This document shows, piece after piece, positions 46,355 to 55,551 of a stretch of DNA of 64,000 nt (its first letter is position 1; each line of letters opens with the position of its first letter). Under the pieces are notes generated by a model. The model was given only the letters and a program-made list of their open reading frames with translations, was not told where the DNA came from and ran no database searches. Origin of the DNA: Pantoea vagans (GTDB lineage: Bacteria > Pseudomonadota > Gammaproteobacteria > Enterobacterales > Enterobacteriaceae); contig NZ_CP038854.1 in NCBI RefSeq assembly GCF_004792415.1, positions 1 to 64,000 on the forward strand. Direction: 5' to 3'. The translations under genes and the position numbers were made by a program.

Positions 46355-47557
46355 ATGTCTCAGCGTTCACTCTATGCGCTCTGTTTAATGAGCTTTTTTC
46401 TGGCCGATGTCCGCGACGGTCTGGGGCCTTTTCTGGGCATATTTCTGACGGAACGGCACTGGCGTCCTGACGAAATCGGTCTGGTGATGACCTGCGGTGG
46501 CATAGCCGGACTCCTTGCCACGCTGCCTGCAGGCATAGCTGCCGATGCAACCCGCCATAAAAAAATGATTGTGCTGCTGGGTTGTCTGGTAATCACCGTT
46601 GCTACGCTGTTGCTGTGGTACAGCAATCAGACCTGGACCGCGATGGTCTCGCAAATTGTAGCGGGAATTGCTGCGGCGTTTATCGGCCCGACCGTGGCGG
46701 GTATCACTCTGGGGCTGACCGGTCAGCGCGGCTTCAACCATCAGATGGGACGCAATGAGGCCTTCAATCATGGCGGTAACACTATTGCGGCGTTGCTGGC
46801 GGGTTTTTCAGCCTGGTACTGGGGCATGGGTGCCGTCTTTATTCTGATGACGGTAATGGCGATTTTTGCTGCCTTCGCCACCCTGGCGATTCGCGGTGAT
46901 GAGATTGATAACGAGGTGGCGCGAGGCTATGAACAGAACGAAGAGCGGCAGCCAGCGCTGAGCTTATCGATGCTGATGCGTAAGCCAGCGCTGATGATTG
47001 CAGGCGTAACGCTGTTGCTGTTTCATCTTGCCAATGCCGCACTGTTACCGATGCTGAGCATGCGCGTCGCCTCGGCAGGCGGACAGGCGGCGGTTAGTCC
47101 GGGTCTGTACGCTGCGGCAACGGTGGTGATTTCCCAGCTGGTGATGATCCCGGTCGCGCTGTGGGTCTCTAAGCGGGTGGAAACGCACGGCTATCGCCTG
47201 TTTATTATGGTCGCCCTGATGATTCTACCGCTGCGCGCGGTTATTGCGGCAGGCTTTGCGGAGCCGCTCTTTGTCATTCCGGTTCAGGTTCTGGATGGTA
47301 TTGCGGCAGGGATTCTGGGCGTGGCGGTGCCGGGTTACATTGTGTCTCTGATGCGGGGTACCGGCCATGTTAATGCCGGACAGAGCGTCATTATGCTGAT
47401 GCAGGGCGCAGGTGCTGCGCTGAGTCCGGCCATGACCGGAGCAATCGCCGCACGTTATTCTTACAGCACTGCCTTTGCGGTTCTTGGGGCGATAGCCCTG
47501 GCGGCGCTGATTTTATGGTGGCGTACCGGTAGCTCGCCTGCCACCCGTCTGGCCTGA
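46355..47557 (+). CDS. MFS transporter
   Basis: 400 residues with 12 predicted transmembrane segments and the major facilitator motif A-like GIAADATRHKKMIVL near 60-74. Substrate unknown; it is of the drug or metabolite efflux or uptake type. A neighbouring nitroreductase is not obviously linked, since a terminator separates them. Monocistronic. Confidence 0.88.
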   Translation: MSQRSLYALCLMSFFLADVRDGLGPFLGIFLTERHWRPDEIGLVMTCGGIAGLLATLPAGIAADATRHKKMIVLLGCLVITVATLLLWYSNQTWTAMVSQIVAGIAAAFIGPTVAGITLGLTGQRGFNHQMGRNEAFNHGGNTIAALLAGFSAWYWGMGAVFILMTVMAIFAAFATLAIRGDEIDNEVARGYEQNEERQPALSLSMLMRKPALMIAGVTLLLFHLANAALLPMLSMRVASAGGQAAVSPGLYAAATVVISQLVMIPVALWVSKRVETHGYRLFIMVALMILPLRAVIAAGFAEPLFVIPVQVLDGIAAGILGVAVPGYIVSLMRGTGHVNAGQSVIMLMQGAGAALSPAMTGAIAARYSYSTAFAVLGAIALAALILWWRTGSSPATRLA

Positions 47558-47565
47558 TCAGGCAC

Positions 47566-47591
47566 AAAAAAGGCTGCCCATTGGGCAGCCT
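47566..47591 (-). terminator. terminator after the YhcN-type gene
   Basis: On the minus strand AGGCTGCCC and GGGCAGCCT pair around a short loop and are followed by TTTTTTG: an intrinsic terminator 30 bp past the gene end. Confidence 0.85.
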
Positions 47592-47620
47592 CGTCTGGCA
47601 AATCCGTTTGCGACCATCCG

Positions 47621-47836
47621 TTATTTATACAGTTCTGCGGTCATGTGAACACGGTTATTGGTGTTCGCTTCCGTAATTTTGTACTGCGCGCCCTGTTCCT
47701 GCGCCTGAGCGGTGATTTTCGATTCTGCGCCATCCAGTGTAGAGGAGGTGACAGAAATGCTTTCGGCAAAGCTGCCAAATGAGATCAGTGAAAGAGCGGC
47801 GAGGGCGGCAATTGAGAGTGCTTTTATATTTTTCAT
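47621..47836 (-). CDS. DUF1471/YhcN-type periplasmic stress protein
   Basis: 71 residues from the ATG at 47836, which has CAGGAA upstream and gives a proper signal peptide (MKNIKALSIAALAALSLISFGSFA). The mature part is the single small DUF1471 domain of the BhsA/McbA/YhcN group (AQEQGAQYKITEANTNNRVHMTAELYK). Such proteins respond to acid, oxidative or other envelope stress. Monocistronic with its own terminator. Confidence 0.85.
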   Translation of the reverse strand: MKNIKALSIAALAALSLISFGSFAESISVTSSTLDGAESKITAQAQEQGAQYKITEANTNNRVHMTAELYK

Positions 47837-48147
47837 GGTCATATTCCTGAGATATGCCAGCAACTATTCCTGACAGTGTCTGCCCATTCCAGACTGTTTA
47901 CCTGAATCCATTTTAAGGATAAGGGGCATGAATCAGAACTGCTAATTTCGTCTATATAAGCTATTAAAAAGCGGGTGGCGGGGTGAATATTTGAGTACGG
48001 GATTTTGCTTGCGATGTTCCTGGCCGTATTGTTTTGTTAACCAATCGGTCAGGAAGTATGTAAGTTGCACGCTTCCTGACCGGCTTATTCATGTAATTAC
48101 AGGCTGATTTGAAAAAATGATGAGGCCGACAAAGCTTCCTGATGACG

Positions 48148-49392
48148 TTAATATACTGGCAATAAATCAAATTCACTCAGCGCCCATGAAAGGATGTTCA
48201 GGGCGGCGAATACTATAATCATGCTCAACTGAAGCCCGTCCCACTGGCTGCGCCGATAGCCTGAGTCTTGCCGGGAGCGCATTTTCAGATGAAGCAACCC
48301 CGGAACAATCACTGCCCATATTGTCGCGATTAGCCCGGCATAACCAATTGCCGTGACAAACCCATCCGGAAAAAGCAGAGATAAACTCAATGGCGGCAGG
48401 AAAGTGATCGCAGTGGCTTTAAGGCGACCTGTTCTGGTCGCGGGGAAATTGAAGCGGTCGCTGATATAATCCACAAGGCCCGCCGTCACTCCCACGAACG
48501 AACAGATAACGGCAAAATGTGAGAACGTCGAAAACAACAGCGACATCCCGGCAGTATAACCGCGCAGACTAAATGCGTGCATCAGCGCGGCAATGTCGCC
48601 GCCCTGGGCGGCAATTTCCGGAAAGGCTGAGCGGGGAAGGTTACCCATAGTGCAGATTATCCAGAAAAGATAGATAACTAGTGCCACGGCAGTACCTGTG
48701 CACAGGCATCTTTTCACACGACGATGATCGCCATTGTAATAGCTGATTAGGCCGGAAATGTTTCCATGATAGCCGAATGAGGCAAGGCAGAATGGCACGA
48801 TGCCGAGCATATAGGGCCAGTACGATGCCGCAGGATTCTGATTGTCCAGCAGGTAGTCGACATTCACGGTAGTAAATAATCCACCAAACAGGATAAGTAA
48901 CAGAACAATTTTAGTGATGAGCAGAACAGACATCATCCGGCCAATGCTGCTGGTGCCTAACCAGACGATGGCAGCTACGGTCAGGCTTAACATAATTTTG
49001 GCTTCGGATGATGAGACCGTTTTGCCGGTCAATATGCTCAGTGAGTGATCATAAACAGGCCCGACCGCTGAAATATAGGCGTATGTCAGAATGCCCAGCA
49101 CGAAAACCAGGCTCAGGCCATTTATTTCAGCCCAGTTACGACCTAAAACATCTCGGACAATTTTGTCATAGCCGGTTTCCAGAGGGTAATGCTGGCTCAC
49201 ACGGTGAAACATCAGGCCACTGATTAACATACAGATCCAGCTAAAAGTCAGTATCAGTAATGCCCAGCCAAACCATGCTCCGGCCATCACGACCGGCAGG
49301 ACGAACATGCCTGCACCCACCACGGTGCCGCAAATGATGGTTGCTCCCCAAAACATCGAAGGAGAACGCGTTGGAATTGCCATATCAGACAT
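48148..49392 (-). CDS. aromatic amino acid permease, Mtr/TyrP type
   Basis: 414 residues with 11 hydrophobic helices of the hydroxy/aromatic amino acid permease (ArAAP) family. The helix I motif is GTVVGAGMFVLPVVMAGAWFG near 22-42, and FGYHGNISGLISYYNGD sits near 206. It begins 21 bp after the iaaH' stop with CAGGAAA before its ATG, so it belonged to the iaaM-iaaH operon and probably imports tryptophan, the IaaM substrate. The gene itself is intact. Confidence 0.88.
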   Translation of the reverse strand: MSDMAIPTRSPSMFWGATIICGTVVGAGMFVLPVVMAGAWFGWALLILTFSWICMLISGLMFHRVSQHYPLETGYDKIVRDVLGRNWAEINGLSLVFVLGILTYAYISAVGPVYDHSLSILTGKTVSSSEAKIMLSLTVAAIVWLGTSSIGRMMSVLLITKIVLLLILFGGLFTTVNVDYLLDNQNPAASYWPYMLGIVPFCLASFGYHGNISGLISYYNGDHRRVKRCLCTGTAVALVIYLFWIICTMGNLPRSAFPEIAAQGGDIAALMHAFSLRGYTAGMSLLFSTFSHFAVICSFVGVTAGLVDYISDRFNFPATRTGRLKATAITFLPPLSLSLLFPDGFVTAIGYAGLIATIWAVIVPGLLHLKMRSRQDSGYRRSQWDGLQLSMIIVFAALNILSWALSEFDLLPVY

Positions 49393-49413
49393 AGGGTTTC
49401 CTGAAGAAAAAAT

Positions 49414-50264
49414 TTAACGCTGGAGAATAGCCTCTATAGCAAGGGCATGACTAATCAATTGACGATCTTCTTTCGGCAACCCATCTAACGATAATCCAAC
49501 AGACAAATTTCCCCGGTCAGCAACCGGCATTGTCACGCTGGGCGCACCCACGCTGCTGGCAATGTCGGTGTTACGAATGAGTTTATTGAAAATATCAGGT
49601 TGAGCGGCATTCTCAATCCGTGGCACTTCACAACACAGTGTGGGATAGAGGATGGCATCCAGCTTTAATTTGCTGTAAATCTGGTCCCAGTAAGCGCGAA
49701 GTTGACCGATTGATTTAAGGCCGTGCATATACTCCTTCCAACTGACCTGTTCCTGCGCATTCTGCCTTTGCAAAATAGACGCGACGGCTGGGTCGGAAAT
49801 TTGACTGATGATTGTGTCAAAATCAGCGACGAAGTGCTGCTCCAGTAAGAAAGCGGGGAAGTCGATAAAAAATTCAAAAAACGGTACAGGGAACTGGATT
49901 TCTTTATTCAGCTTACCGAATACGCTGTCATCGAACGTCACGATCTCAACGCCTGCCCGCGCCATCTGCCTGACCACCTTCATGCAGGTTTCCCGTACGG
50001 TAGTATCCAGGTTGCTCCACATAAACTCAGCCGGCAGCCCTATTCGTGAAGGCGGACGAGGGGTAATAGCGGGTTCATCCATCATTGCGGCGTCGAGCAG
50101 CGCCAGGTCGCTGACTGTCGCGGCAATAAATCCAGGGGTATCTTTGGTGCGGGAAACAGGAACAATGCCTCTGGTTGTGTAACGTCCCGTGCTGGGTCGA
50201 AAACCTGCAACTCCACACAGTGCAGCAGGTATACGTACTGACCCTCCGGTATCGGTACCGACTA
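49414..50264 (-). pseudogene. iaaH: iaaH 3' remnant, indoleacetamide hydrolase
   Basis: The reading frame from GTDTGGSVRIPAALCGVAGF (second half of the amidase signature) to the stop follows indole-3-acetamide hydrolase for about 280 residues. The nucleophilic Ser of GGS is kept. About the first 160-170 residues of a normal protein, including the catalytic Lys and cis-Ser of the Ser-cisSer-Lys triad, are missing. The frame remains open upstream but there reads the neighbouring iaaM DNA out of frame. It cannot be a working amidase. It forms the right half of a deletion junction with iaaM'. Confidence 0.82.
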
Positions 50265-50974
50265 TCATCAGGTTTTTGCCACTGCTCACCTCCCTGCGGA
50301 TTAGTGCCAGTGAAGATCCTGACAAGCGCAGAGTAGAAACAGTTATCACCGAAAATATCCAGGTACTGCTGCCACGCTTCTTTGGCATCCGCAAGCCGGC
50401 CTTCTTTTAACGCCAGTGTGATTGAAGCAGGCGCCTGAAGCTGCTTTCCTTCAATAAGTACGCCTTCCTGTAAAAAGCATCGCCAGCCGCGATCAACCCG
50501 CGAGAACAGTTCCGGGGGCGGGGTTCCTGCAGTCCATTTGTGCGGCACACCCTGAAAATGAATTTCGGTATCACCAATGCCAGGGTCCGGAAACTCAGAG
50601 GCTGTATCAATATTGAATTCAGCCAGATAATGGAACAAGCCTGTTTCTGAAGGCGGGAAGCGCATTGCTCCCATTTCAGCGATATATTCCGGCATACCGT
50701 CATCAAATTGCTGGCTCAACAGTCGCCCACCGGAGCTGGCAGCGTTTGCTTCGAAGAGCGTCACATGCGTGACTCCCGCATTCAGAAGCTCCCGCGCCGC
50801 AATCATTCCGCTCAGGCCTGCCCCGATAATTGCCACGCTTGCTGGACAATCGTTATCAACATGGCCAATGCCGCCCGCTGATTTGGCGTGGGCAAGAAAA
50901 GTTCCGTAATCAAAGAGTGTATCAATAAAGGGAAAGGTATTACCCTCGCCGACACGACTTGCTTTAGTCTTCAT
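50265..50974 (-). pseudogene. iaaM: iaaM 5' remnant, tryptophan 2-monooxygenase
   Basis: The first 237 residues follow tryptophan 2-monooxygenase: the FAD-binding AIIGAGLSGMIAARELL at 48-64, MGAMRFPPSETGLF at 101-114 and YSALVRIFTGTNPQGGEQWQ at 214-233. The normal protein is about 550-560 residues, so more than half is lost. After residue 237 the frame runs into iaaH in a different phase and stops at 50075. The junction is near 50264. IaaM makes indole-3-acetamide from tryptophan; this copy lacks the substrate and much of the FAD domain and is not functional. Confidence 0.82.
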
Positions 50975-51224
50975 TATCTATCCAGCAGAATGCATGTTAA
51001 TTCAAAGATGAGGATGCGCTATTAGTGAAACTCTTTAGAGAAGAAGGGGTCTGTTTTTAAACATCCACATTGTGGACTGTTCAGGAATTAAAATTCTCAA
51101 GGCAATTGCATAAAAACAGTCAGTCAATCTGAAGAGTTATTTCCATGATAAACGCAGGTTCTGGCATCTTTATTTTTTGTGCAGGTAAAGAAACCCCGCA
51201 CATCGGCGGGGGAGGTCATCAATG

Positions 51225-51623
51225 CTATGAAGGCTGAGGCAACGCTGTCTCCTGCAGATGACGCCAGATGATTTTGCCATTCGGCTTTGATTCGAATACG
51301 ACAGTCGAAAAACGCAGAGTGGGGCTTTGATCAGGAAGTTGCTGTAATTCTTTATAGACAACCGTTGCACCAGTATCGCACTCAGCAATCACTCGCATGT
51401 CGCTGATTTCGATCGCTAAACCGGGGCGTGCGCCGCGCTGAGTCCGAAAAAAGGAGTTTAATGTTGTGAAGTCCAGCAACCCGCCACCGGTCGTTACCAT
51501 AGAGTATGCAGGACTGAAACGTGCCAGGAGATCTTCACAAACCTCATCTTTTGCAGTTTCATTGCCCAGCCACTCTTTGATCAATTCATGGGTATCCAGG
51601 ACTTCCTTCATGAAAAGGTTCAT
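51225..51623 (-). CDS. NTF2-like/SnoaL-type domain protein
   Basis: 132 residues with the cone-shaped NTF2/DUF4440-like fold pattern (HELIKEWLGNETAKDEVCEDLLARFSP, then LDFTTLNSFFRTQRG). Members include ketosteroid isomerase-like enzymes and ligand-binding proteins; the role is unknown. Its ATG overlaps the MFS pump stop (ATGA), so both are one unit. Confidence 0.72.
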   Translation of the reverse strand: MNLFMKEVLDTHELIKEWLGNETAKDEVCEDLLARFSPAYSMVTTGGGLLDFTTLNSFFRTQRGARPGLAIEISDMRVIAECDTGATVVYKELQQLPDQSPTLRFSTVVFESKPNGKIIWRHLQETALPQPS

Positions 51624-52999
51624 TTTTGTTCCTTATTAAGCGTAAGTACGACTTTGTGATTAGCAATGCGGAGGGAGCACAGTACAGGGATGACAGCGCT
51701 GCATGCCGCTATGACAAAGCAAAGACGATAGGACTGCTTTACAGGCATCCCCGTGTTCGCTATCAGATTGAACAGCAGGCTGACCAGCGTTACGCCAAGA
51801 CAAAAACTAAGCTGGCGATTGATATTCCACAGGGCGCTTGCATCGGCCAGTTCATGATCAGCCATTTGAATAAAAGCAGAATTCTGCGCCGTGCTGCTGC
51901 ACAAGCTGCCGCCAAATCCCATAAAAGCGAAAGCGAGTATGCAAATAATAGTGTCTATGCTATGCCCTGTTAGCGCCAGCATCCCGATACCTAGTGCCTG
52001 AACCAGGCAGCCTGTGATAAAGAGCGGACGGGGGCCCCAGCGGTTAAACCTTTTGCCGGTCAGGCTGATAGCGGCAAAAGAGGTTATTGACCAGGGAAGC
52101 ATTAGCAAACCCACGAAGCTGGCATGCATCCCCAACTGATTTTGCAGATAGAGCATGGTGATCATACTGACGCCAGTAAACACACCGGGGATAAACTGAT
52201 AAATCAGCATTGCGGTGTGTAAAAGCGGGTCTTTGACCAGATGCAGATTGATGAGCGGGTGACGTTTTTTAATCGCGTTGCTGACATAGCCAGCCAGCGT
52301 AACAACACCTGCCAGCAGCATCAGTGCGCCTTTATTGAACTCTCCGGCTTCACCCACATAGGTCAGCCCCAGCAGAATCAGCGTGAGCCCAACACAGCCA
52401 CTGACTAATCCCACCAGATCTAACTGTTCAGCGGTCTTTTCCGGACGAGCCGGATTGAGCCATAAACCTGCCATGATTAGCGTCACCACGGCCAGGGGAA
52501 GACTGACCAGAAATACCCAGCGCCAGCTGAGATGCTCGACCAGCATTCCGCCAATGGCTGGCGAGAGTGCGGGTGCGAGCAGGGCGACCAGCATGACAAC
52601 GGAGGATAATTTTGCGCGCTCATTACTTTGATACAGGGCGTAAGTCATTGTCTGTCCTATGGGGATCAGCAATCCGCCGCCAATGCCCTGAATCCAGCGC
52701 CATGTAATGAGTTGTGTAACCGATGCTGACGCACCCACTCCGCAGGTACCCAAAATAAAAATTAGTAATGACAGCATGAAAAGACGTTTCGCCCCCATCC
52801 GTCTTGCCAGCCAGCTACTCAGAGGGATGACCAGTGTCAGCCCCAGAATGTATCCATTACTTATCCACGCCAGCTTGCTAACGGGTGCGTCAAAGTGCCG
52901 GCCGATATCCGGATAAGCCACGTTGGCGATAAACATATTTACCAGATCGATAAAAAAACCCAGCAGATACACACTGGCAACACGCACACGATAAGACAT
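51620..52999 (-). CDS. MFS multidrug transporter, DHA2 type
   Basis: 459 residues with 14 hydrophobic segments, as in the EmrB/QacA (DHA2) group. Motif A is SSWLARRMGAKRLF near 61-74 and the motif C-like AlsPAIGGMLVEHLSWRWVFLVSLPLAV is near 150-178. It is a proton-driven efflux pump for an unknown compound. Divergent from the LysR gene at 53123, with a 23-bp palindrome between, so its expression is probably controlled by that regulator. Confidence 0.88.
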   Translation of the reverse strand: MSYRVRVASVYLLGFFIDLVNMFIANVAYPDIGRHFDAPVSKLAWISNGYILGLTLVIPLSSWLARRMGAKRLFMLSLLIFILGTCGVGASASVTQLITWRWIQGIGGGLLIPIGQTMTYALYQSNERAKLSSVVMLVALLAPALSPAIGGMLVEHLSWRWVFLVSLPLAVVTLIMAGLWLNPARPEKTAEQLDLVGLVSGCVGLTLILLGLTYVGEAGEFNKGALMLLAGVVTLAGYVSNAIKKRHPLINLHLVKDPLLHTAMLIYQFIPGVFTGVSMITMLYLQNQLGMHASFVGLLMLPWSITSFAAISLTGKRFNRWGPRPLFITGCLVQALGIGMLALTGHSIDTIICILAFAFMGFGGSLCSSTAQNSAFIQMADHELADASALWNINRQLSFCLGVTLVSLLFNLIANTGMPVKQSYRLCFVIAACSAVIPVLCSLRIANHKVVLTLNKEQK

Positions 53000-53079
53000 T
53001 TGTTTTCTCAGACTGAACAGCTTAGGGCGCGAAGTATAAGACCGACGACAGGCCGGATAAATTGCTTTTCCCTTGCTAC

Positions 53080-53102
53080 ATTGTCAAAATTATTTTGACA
53101 AT
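53080..53102. promoter_or_regulatory. palindromic LysR operator
   Basis: ATTGTCAAAAT (53080-53090) and ATTTTGACAAT (53092-53102) are perfect inverted repeats around a single central T, 20 bp before the LysR start. It fits a LysR regulator site; the TTGACA at 53095-53100 could also be a -35 element for the regulator gene. Confidence 0.75.
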
Positions 53103-53122
53103 TTGAGTGCGGAAGAGGTGAT

Positions 53123-54031
53123 GTGATGATCAATATGCAACGTCTGGCTATGTTTGTTGCGGTAGCAGAGGCGGGCAGTTTTACCGGTGCCGCTCAGACG
53201 CTGGGACTTACCAAAGCAGTAGTCAGTTTTAATATCAAACATCTTGAAGAAGAGCTCGGTGTTTCACTCCTGACAAGAAGCACCCGACGCGTTTCGACGA
53301 CGGATGCCGGAGAACGATTTTATCATCGCTGTCTCAAGCTTCTTGAGGATGCCGAAAGCGCCCTGGAGGATGTCCGCAGCGATCATGCCGGATTAAGCGG
53401 GTTACTGAGGATCACCACAACCCCGGAGTATGGGGCCAGGGTGATTGTGCCAGCACTCACGGATTTTATTGCGAAACACCCGCAGTTACGTATCCAGCAC
53501 GCTTCTTCATCAAAAAACGACGATCTCATTGCCGGTCGCTTTGATGTGGCTATTCGGCTTGGTCATCTGGCCGATTCCAGTCATCATGCCCGTCTCATCG
53601 ATCAGTTTGATATTCTGGCGGTCGCTGCGCCGCTTTATCTGAACACCCTCCACACCCGCTCTGTCCGGAACCTTGAACAGCTTGCCTCTGCAAAATGGAT
53701 TGCGCATAGCCGCTTATCAACGCCACTTAGCTGGCAGGTGATCACTCCGGGCGGGGTGACTGTATTGTTGAACGCCAGCTCTCCAGCAATGGTCATGGCT
53801 GACAGCGCGTCTTCTTTGCTGGCGTTTGCTTTAGCCGGAGCTGGCGTTGCCATTCTGCCGGCCTGGCTGGTACAGAATGAGATAGTAAAGGGAAGGCTAA
53901 TACATATTCTGCCCGATCATCTTTTTCCCCCACAGGGTATCTACGCGCTTTATCCCAATACGCGCCATGTGCCGGAAAAAGTGCGGGCTTTCATCGATTT
54001 CCTGCGCGATCGCTTAGTTGCAACAACCTGA
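53123..54031 (+). CDS. LysR-family transcriptional regulator
   Basis: 302 residues. Winged helix-turn-helix near 19-40 (FTGAAQTLGLTKAVVSFNIK) and a substrate-binding-like domain (FDVAIRLGHLADSSHHARLI near 138). The start may be the ATG at 53123 or the next at 53126. It is divergent from the DHA2 pump and NTF2-like gene and has the palindrome at 53091 in front. It likely senses a toxic compound and controls the pump. Confidence 0.92.
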   Translation: MMINMQRLAMFVAVAEAGSFTGAAQTLGLTKAVVSFNIKHLEEELGVSLLTRSTRRVSTTDAGERFYHRCLKLLEDAESALEDVRSDHAGLSGLLRITTTPEYGARVIVPALTDFIAKHPQLRIQHASSSKNDDLIAGRFDVAIRLGHLADSSHHARLIDQFDILAVAAPLYLNTLHTRSVRNLEQLASAKWIAHSRLSTPLSWQVITPGGVTVLLNASSPAMVMADSASSLLAFALAGAGVAILPAWLVQNEIVKGRLIHILPDHLFPPQGIYALYPNTRHVPEKVRAFIDFLRDRLVATT

Positions 54032-54472
54032 GCCTGAAGCAACGAATAACATTCAAAAAACTGATTATATGCGTTGAAGTAAAGTTTTATCCGGCTAAGG
54101 TTAGATCCCTTCAATTTTTTATATCCGTTGCTATTGAAGACTCGTAATCCACAAGGATCACAGGTTTTCGCCACTTAAATTTATGCCGTTTTTATTGGTT
54201 AATTTTTATACAATTTAGCCGCTTAAATACTTTTCCTGAACTACATAAAATAAAACCTGAAAGATTCCATTTGAAATTAATGTATAATTAGTAATTAAAT
54301 CAGACACTTACTGATTATTTCTGAACGTGCTGGTGTAATGGGAAATTTATCTTACCTGCCTGTAAATTAAACACTAAGCAGGCCCAGAGAGAATTTTTGG
54401 ATAGAAAAGTTTACAAGGAAAAGGACGGGGTTATTTCAGATATTAACTACTAGTTGGGCAATGGTGGTCGTG
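54032..54472. other. gene-free AT-rich gap
   Basis: About 440 bp between two convergent LysR genes. Strongly AT-rich with no open reading frame, hairpin or RNA recognised. Confidence 0.45.
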
Positions 54473-55390
54473 CTAACTGTTGATTTGAGGGTCGGCCAGC
54501 GCGTGGGCGGTTTCTGCTACTAAGCTCCTGAACCAGCGATGTGCAGGATCGTCGCGATAGCGCGCATGCCAGCCCATTTCAACCGGAAAAGTGCCGAGAT
54601 CAACCGGCGCGGGAACAATTCTGAGCCGCTGGTCTCTGGAAAGATGCTGGCAGATAAGGCGAGGCAGGGTCGCGCAGTAATCCGTGACCGCAATCATCTC
54701 CGGTACGGCCAGAAAATGTGTCACCGACACGGCAACCTGACGGCGCAGGCCACGCTTTTCTAGTGCCTGATATAAACCCGCGCGCATACGGCCAGGCGGC
54801 AGGACATTAACGTGTTTGAGCTGCTCATACTGTTCTGCGCTAAGGTTTTCGCCCACCAGCGGATGATCTGCGCGTATCACACACGCCAGACCTTCATTCA
54901 TCAGGTGCTGCACAACCAGATTATCAGGAGGCTCAACGATACGCCCCAGCACCATATCGGTGTTTCCTGAAATCACACCCGTTTCCGTTACGTCGTTACC
55001 AAAAGGGGTAAGGCGAAGCCTAATGCCGGGCGCGCAGTCACGAAGACGCGCCACAATGGCAGGCATCATGATGAATTCAACATAGCTGTTAGGGGCGAGG
55101 GTAAACAATCGGGTGGCGTGCAGCGGATCAAAGTCCTGCTGACCAAGGATCACCTTATCAATGGATGACAGGGCAGTACCGACTACCTGGGCCAGTTGTT
55201 CTGCTTTCGGTGTAGGACGCATACCGTAGCGCTCGCGGATAAACAGCGGATCGTTGAGCGTTTCGCGCAGCCGGTTTAAGGCATTTGACAGCGCTGGCTG
55301 AGTTATGCCAAGCCGCTCTGCGGCGCGAGTAACATTGCGCTCTTCCATCATCACCAGCAAAACCGGCAGTAAATTCAGGTCGTATTTCAT
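54473..55390 (-). CDS. LysR-family transcriptional regulator
   Basis: 305 residues with an N-terminal HTH (NVTRAAERLGITQPALSNALNRLR near 19-42) of the NodD/LeuO/PnbR-like group, whose second element reads NDPLFIRERYGMRPTPKAEQL. It is divergent from the DJ-1/PfpI gene at 55552 and an inverted repeat (AGCTAT-N12-ATAGCT) lies at its start. It probably controls that gene. Confidence 0.92.
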   Translation of the reverse strand: MKYDLNLLPVLLVMMEERNVTRAAERLGITQPALSNALNRLRETLNDPLFIRERYGMRPTPKAEQLAQVVGTALSSIDKVILGQQDFDPLHATRLFTLAPNSYVEFIMMPAIVARLRDCAPGIRLRLTPFGNDVTETGVISGNTDMVLGRIVEPPDNLVVQHLMNEGLACVIRADHPLVGENLSAEQYEQLKHVNVLPPGRMRAGLYQALEKRGLRRQVAVSVTHFLAVPEMIAVTDYCATLPRLICQHLSRDQRLRIVPAPVDLGTFPVEMGWHARYRDDPAHRWFRSLVAETAHALADPQINS

Positions 55391-55392
55391 TG

Positions 55393-55416
55393 AGCTATAA
55401 TGCTGCGTGAATAGCT
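55393..55416. promoter_or_regulatory. inverted repeat in front of LysR gene
   Basis: AGCTAT (55393-55398) and ATAGCT (55411-55416) form an inverted repeat separated by 12 bp, 2 bp upstream of the LysR start. A 12-bp spacer is near the T-N11-A pattern of LysR sites, so it may be the autoregulatory operator. Confidence 0.45.
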
Positions 55417-55551
55417 TAAATTGAAGAAATAAATTTCATAAATACTTATATGCGCGCCATCATTAGTGGGTCAACGCAGAACATGGCGGCTAAATCGCGG
55501 GTTCTGACTATCCTTACACCTGAAACTGACTGACTCTTATAGGGAGCGGAA

